DNA of 10,567 nucleotides from DATFXM01 sp035315885. GTDB taxonomy: Bacteria; Acidobacteriota; Blastocatellia; UBA7656. The translations under genes and the position numbers were made by a program. Shown here in pieces: positions 7,377-10,567 of the stretch (position 1 is its first letter; the number at the start of each line of letters is the position of its first letter). The notes beneath the pieces are model-generated. The model was given only the letters and a program-made list of their open reading frames with translations, ran no database searches and was not told the DNA's origin. The stretch is from NCBI GenBank assembly GCA_035315885.1, contig DATFXM010000046.1:1-10567 (forward strand), written 5' to 3'.

Positions 7377-7403
7377 TTTTCCCCGTCTACACAGACGGGA
7401 AAA
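7377..7403. repeat. Tight hairpin CCCGTCT-ACAC-AGACGGG with A/T flanks
   Basis: Bases 7382-7388 (CCCGTCT) and 7393-7399 (AGACGGG) are perfectly complementary around the four-base loop ACAC. TTTT at 7377-7380 and AAAA at 7400-7403 extend the pairing if C7381 bulges out, giving about 11 pairs. On either strand the 3' side is A-rich, not T-rich, so it is not a standard intrinsic terminator. It lies about 50 bases before the regulator start and could be an operator, an mRNA structure or a mobile palindromic repeat. Confidence 0.65.
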
Positions 7404-7405
7404 CA

Positions 7406-7474
7406 AAGGATGAGGGATGGAATAACCTTCTGCCTGAACCATCATTCATCCTTCATTCTTCATCCCTCATCCTT
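7406..7474. repeat. 14-bp perfect inverted repeat between kinase and regulator genes
   Basis: AAGGATGAGGGATG at 7406-7419 is the exact reverse complement of CATCCCTCATCCTT at 7461-7474, with 41 bases between. The right arm ends on the first base of the kinase stop codon triplet (7474-7476 on this strand). In the leftward transcript the second arm is followed by TTTGTTTT-like sequence, so a weak termination or attenuation role is conceivable, although the loop is large. The arms are built of the same heptamer as the adjacent tandem array. Confidence 0.7.
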
Positions 7475-7478
7475 CACT
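7444..7478. repeat. Heptamer tandem repeat, consensus CTTCATC, five units
   Basis: Read in sevens on the + strand the units are ATTCATC, CTTCATT, CTTCATC, CCTCATC and CTTCACT, each differing from CTTCATC by no more than two bases; AACCATC at 7437-7443 may be a decayed sixth. The array begins at the end of the histidine-kinase gene and covers its stop codon. The pattern resembles short heptamer tandem repeats known from intergenic regions of cyanobacteria and some other phyla, whose function is not settled. Confidence 0.7.
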
Positions 7479-10400
7479 TCCGTCGCTCTCCAAGCCTCCC
7501 GTTGTGCTCATTGATCGTCGCTTTCAGCGGCACTTCCAAACTAATCTTTGTGCCCCGTCCGTTCGCGGACTTCAGATGAAACTTCCCGCCCATCATCTCC
7601 ATGCGGGCACGCATGTTCGCAAGCCCATTGCCTTCGCTAACGTCGGCAGGATTGAATCCATGACCATCATCCTTCATAGTGAGCCGCAGAAAGCCGTCTT
7701 CGACGTTCAACTCGATCTCGGCCGAACTCGAGCCTGAATGACGCACGATGTTATTGATGCATTCCTTGAATATCAGGAAGATTTGGCGGCGCACATCGGC
7801 GCTCACCTTCAACGGGTGCTCGTCGTCCGGACCCGAAAAGCGGAATTCGATGTTACGAGACGTAAAGACATCACTAGCAAAGCGCCGCATCCGCTGCGTA
7901 AGATCGTGAAGCTGATCACGCTGAGGATTGATTGCCCAGACGATGTCACTCATCGAGTCAACCAACTCGCGCGAAGCTGAAGCAATCACCGAAAGCCGAT
8001 CATTGACCGTCGGCCCGCTCGCCTCATGCCGCGCCACTTCGCTCAGCACCGCAATGCGCGAGAGACCAGCGCCAATGTCATCATGAAGGTCCGTAGCAAT
8101 GCGCGTGCGCACCCGTTCAAGCTCCAACAAACGAGCGACTCGATATCGATAGAGCCCATAAAAAATGAAAGTAAGCGCGATCGCCCCGAAGGTAATGGAC
8201 CACCAGCGCGCCCACAACGGGGGAAGAATTCTGAAACTGATAACAGCCGGTTTCGAGCTGGCTAGACCGTCGAGGTTAACGGCCTGGACCAGGAATCGGT
8301 AACGTCCTGGCGCTAGTCTTGCGTAGTTTACCGTGCGCTGATAAGTCGGCGGGCTCCAATCCTTGTCGGCGCCTTCGAGTTTGTATTGATAGCGCAACGC
8401 TTCTCCCGGCACGAAATTCAGGCCGACAAATTCAATCTGTAGTTGATTTTGATCTGAGCGCAGCTCGGGCAGGAGAATCTCACTCTCGCCCATAGCCGAA
8501 ACGAAATGTTTTGCTCCCGCGATTGACAGATCGCTGATCAAAATCGGCGGTGGCGTTTCGGCCCGCTCATCCGTCCCTGGTATGAAGTGCGATAGACCAC
8601 CAGTGGTCCCAAACCAGAGTCCGCCGTTTTTGTCGCGGAACGCGGCTCTGAACAAGCCCGACGCTAATCCGTCGGCCGTAGTGAAATGCCTAAAATGTCC
8701 CGTCGTTGGATCCAGCCGATCGAGTCCTCGTGCGGTCCCGATATAGATGCGTCCCTGCAGATCCTCAACCAGCAGATCCCCTATCGGCTCGATGCTGTTG
8801 CTCGACAAGCCCTCGATCGTCGTGTAGTTAACGAATGTTGGCCGAGCACCCTTCGGCTCATCAACGCGAATCAATCCGCCGCGAGACGATGCCAGCCAGA
8901 GCCTGCCGGCGTGATCGGCATAGATGCTCGCGATCGCGCCTGCAGGCACGCCATCATTCGCTGAAAACACGGTGAAGCTTCCGTTATCGTATCGCGCGAT
9001 TTCTCCGTTGAAACCGATCCAAACTTTGCCTGAACTATCCTCGCCAAACGAACGCGGGAGATCGTTGGCATGGTAAGTTGGCGCCGCCGATAAATCTCGA
9101 AGCTTTTCGCTGACATGATCCCAAAGCAAGAGTGGCCTCGTCGACCAGGAGGAGATCCAAATATCTCCCCGGGAGTCTTCAAAGAGCCGGAACACTGGAT
9201 TGCCTCCAAATTCTTCTTTCGGGAAGGACGTAACCGGTTGCGCTGACTTTATCTCATCGAACCTATTGATTGCGGCGAAGCGATACAGTCCTTGCTTAGA
9301 ACCAATCCACCAATCGCCGTTGCGCGCTTGCAGGGTAACGCCTTCACCGACCCAACCCAGATCTCGCGCGGCCTTAGGAATGAACCAACTAAAGCGGTGC
9401 CCGTCTAATCGTCCCAGCCTCTTGTGCAAATAATCCTGGACTGGCCCGAATGAATCCACGTTGGCGCCTTGCAACTCCCTCGCGCTCGCGTCGCCAATGA
9501 TATCGCCTCTGAAGCACAACGCGCCCGATCGATCCGCGAAGATCGAATTGACAGTGTCCAGGCCATCGCGTCTATCGTAAGTAACGAACCCATTGCGTTC
9601 CATTCTCATCGCACCTGCGGCATTCGTACCCAACCAGAGATTGCCGCCGGTATCTTCATTTGCTGCAGTAACGTCGAAATAACTTAGACCGTTCCTTTCT
9701 GAGTACTGATGAAACTCTTCGCTGTGCCCCTCTGTTTCTGGCGCGAATGCAATCAGTCCACGATTCGAAGCAATCCAAAAATGCCGGTCACTCGATTCAA
9801 AGAGTTGAAATACCCAATTGGTCGGCAGTCCGTCGCGCATCGAGTACACTCGCGCGATCTTTGGTGGATTAGGTGTGTTATCGACGTTGAATCGAAAGAA
9901 ACCACCATAACGAGTTCCAGCCCAGAGCTGGCCTTGATGATCTTCGAGCAAGTCGTGAAGATATTCATCCGGCAAACCATCGCGTTTCGTATAGTGAGCG
10001 AATCTGCGATCCGGCCAGCGGCGATACAATCCGCTGGGCGTCGCAATCCATAACGAACCGTAACGGTCTTGGAGCAGACGCGAAACGATTCGACCTTCGG
10101 GCCATGACAAAGGAAGACCGACGTCGACCGGACTCAGCACAAAGTGTGTGCCTTCGCGCTTAACGCGGTAAAGTCCTTGCTGCGCACCGCACCAGATTGT
10201 GCCGTCGCGATCCTCAAACAACGCGGTAACTGCCGGTGCGGAGGCTGCCTCGTCTGATGGCCGCAGGATCGCAAACATCGACGTCGCTTGCTCCAGCTTG
10301 TCGGCAAAGATGACCCGGCGATCTGGAGGAGCACCGGGATTGAATCGCACCAGGCCTCCGTAAGTACCAACCCAGTATTCGCCGGCGCGAGTCTCCAGAA

Positions 10401-10567
10401 AATCCGACACGACTCGATGCGGCAGCCCCTGTTCAGTGCCGTAATTCGTAAATGTGTAACCATCAAATCGAGAGAGCCCATCACCCGTGCAAAACCAAAG
10501 AAAGCCACGCGAGTCACGCACAATCTTATTGATCGAATTGTGTGGCAGCCCATCGTCAGTGGTGTAT
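7474..10567 (-). CDS. Hybrid beta-propeller (Reg_prop) / Y_Y_Y sensor histidine kinase, N-terminus off the window
   Basis: The reading frame stays open to the right edge: upstream of the GTG at 10521 it reads YTTDDGLPHNSINKI, a normal Reg_prop start, so the true start lies outside. In numbering from that GTG, beta-propeller blades with the W-(I/L)-G-T-x-x-G-L-x-R pattern recur near residues 8, 49, 109, 157, 199, 248, 295, 404, 453, 500, 541, 592 and 635, enough for two seven-bladed propellers. A longer irregular stretch at about 334-402 probably joins them. A Y_Y_Y domain (about 685-765; YQYKLEGADKDW, then LAPGRYRFLVQAVN) and a TM helix (about 772-790) follow. The cytoplasmic part is a HisKA_3 domain with phospho-His813 in DLHDDIGAGLSRIA, and an ATPase domain with the N box KECINNIVRHS (919-929), DDGHGF (951-956) and GNGLANM (964-970). 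All catalytic motifs are present. It should sense an extracytoplasmic ligand, perhaps glycan-like by analogy with related systems, and phosphorylate the adjacent NarL-type regulator. Confidence 0.95.
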   Translation of the reverse strand, partial: YTTDDGLPHNSINKIVRDSRGFLWFCTGDGLSRFDGYTFTNYGTEQGLPHRVVSDFLETRAGEYWVGTYGGLVRFNPGAPPDRRVIFADKLEQATSMFAILRPSDEAASAPAVTALFEDRDGTIWCGAQQGLYRVKREGTHFVLSPVDVGLPLSWPEGRIVSRLLQDRYGSLWIATPSGLYRRWPDRRFAHYTKRDGLPDEYLHDLLEDHQGQLWAGTRYGGFFRFNVDNTPNPPKIARVYSMRDGLPTNWVFQLFESSDRHFWIASNRGLIAFAPETEGHSEEFHQYSERNGLSYFDVTAANEDTGGNLWLGTNAAGAMRMERNGFVTYDRRDGLDTVNSIFADRSGALCFRGDIIGDASARELQGANVDSFGPVQDYLHKRLGRLDGHRFSWFIPKAARDLGWVGEGVTLQARNGDWWIGSKQGLYRFAAINRFDEIKSAQPVTSFPKEEFGGNPVFRLFEDSRGDIWISSWSTRPLLLWDHVSEKLRDLSAAPTYHANDLPRSFGEDSSGKVWIGFNGEIARYDNGSFTVFSANDGVPAGAIASIYADHAGRLWLASSRGGLIRVDEPKGARPTFVNYTTIEGLSSNSIEPIGDLLVEDLQGRIYIGTARGLDRLDPTTGHFRHFTTADGLASGLFRAAFRDKNGGLWFGTTGGLSHFIPGTDERAETPPPILISDLSIAGAKHFVSAMGESEILLPELRSDQNQLQIEFVGLNFVPGEALRYQYKLEGADKDWSPPTYQRTVNYARLAPGRYRFLVQAVNLDGLASSKPAVISFRILPPLWARWWSITFGAIALTFIFYGLYRYRVARLLELERVRTRIATDLHDDIGAGLSRIAVLSEVARHEASGPTVNDRLSVIASASRELVDSMSDIVWAINPQRDQLHDLTQRMRRFASDVFTSRNIEFRFSGPDDEHPLKVSADVRRQIFLIFKECINNIVRHSGSSSAEIELNVEDGFLRLTMKDDGHGFNPADVSEGNGLANMRARMEMMGGKFHLKSANGRGTKISLEVPLKATINEHNGRLGERRK

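Noticed and set aside
7377..7403. Intrinsic terminator
   Set aside because: The stem is strong, but on both strands the bases after it are A-rich, with no T-run.
7444..7478. CRISPR repeats
   Set aside because: The units are contiguous 7-mers without spacers, so this is a short tandem repeat.

Overview
The window reads as a piece of bacterial chromosome, most likely from an Acidobacteriota member of the Blastocatellia type. That placement is an inference from gene style: a membrane GAF-Ser/Thr kinase with a Cys-rich linker, a Reg_prop/Y_Y_Y histidine kinase beside a NarL-type regulator, a DHOR di-heme protein and a short collagen-like secreted protein. No rRNA or other phylogenetic marker is present apart from a partial tRNA. 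I see no insertion sequence, integrase, phage gene or CRISPR array.

Layout. The 3' half of a tRNA with anticodon CAT lies at 1-47 on the + strand. All six protein genes are on the - strand, so their order of reading is from the right edge leftward: a very large sensor histidine kinase (7474 to beyond 10567, N-terminus off the window); its NarL/LuxR response regulator (6633-7328); a small secreted protein ending in three Gly-X-Y triplets (6220-6501); a secreted di-heme oxidoreductase (4525-6138); a secreted DUF4097-like beta-repeat protein (3483-4460); then, after a gap of about 400 bases, a multi-domain membrane Ser/Thr kinase (134-3085).

How they may work together. The histidine kinase should sense something outside the inner membrane through two beta-propellers plus a Y_Y_Y domain and phosphorylate the adjacent regulator. 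The three genes immediately downstream all encode exported proteins with short gaps (131, 81 and 64 bases), so they are the natural candidates for its targets or for co-transcription. This is inference from position only. The Ser/Thr kinase looks like a separate transcription unit.

The most unusual non-coding signals are in the gap between the two two-component genes: a heptamer tandem repeat (consensus CTTCATC) that starts at the kinase stop codon and has an inverted copy, followed by a tight CCCGTCT/AGACGGG dyad. A 13-base piece of that dyad recurs in inverted orientation on the other side of the regulator gene. I found no clearly new biological system; the protein families are recognisable and the novelty, if any, is in the arrangement and the intergenic repeats.
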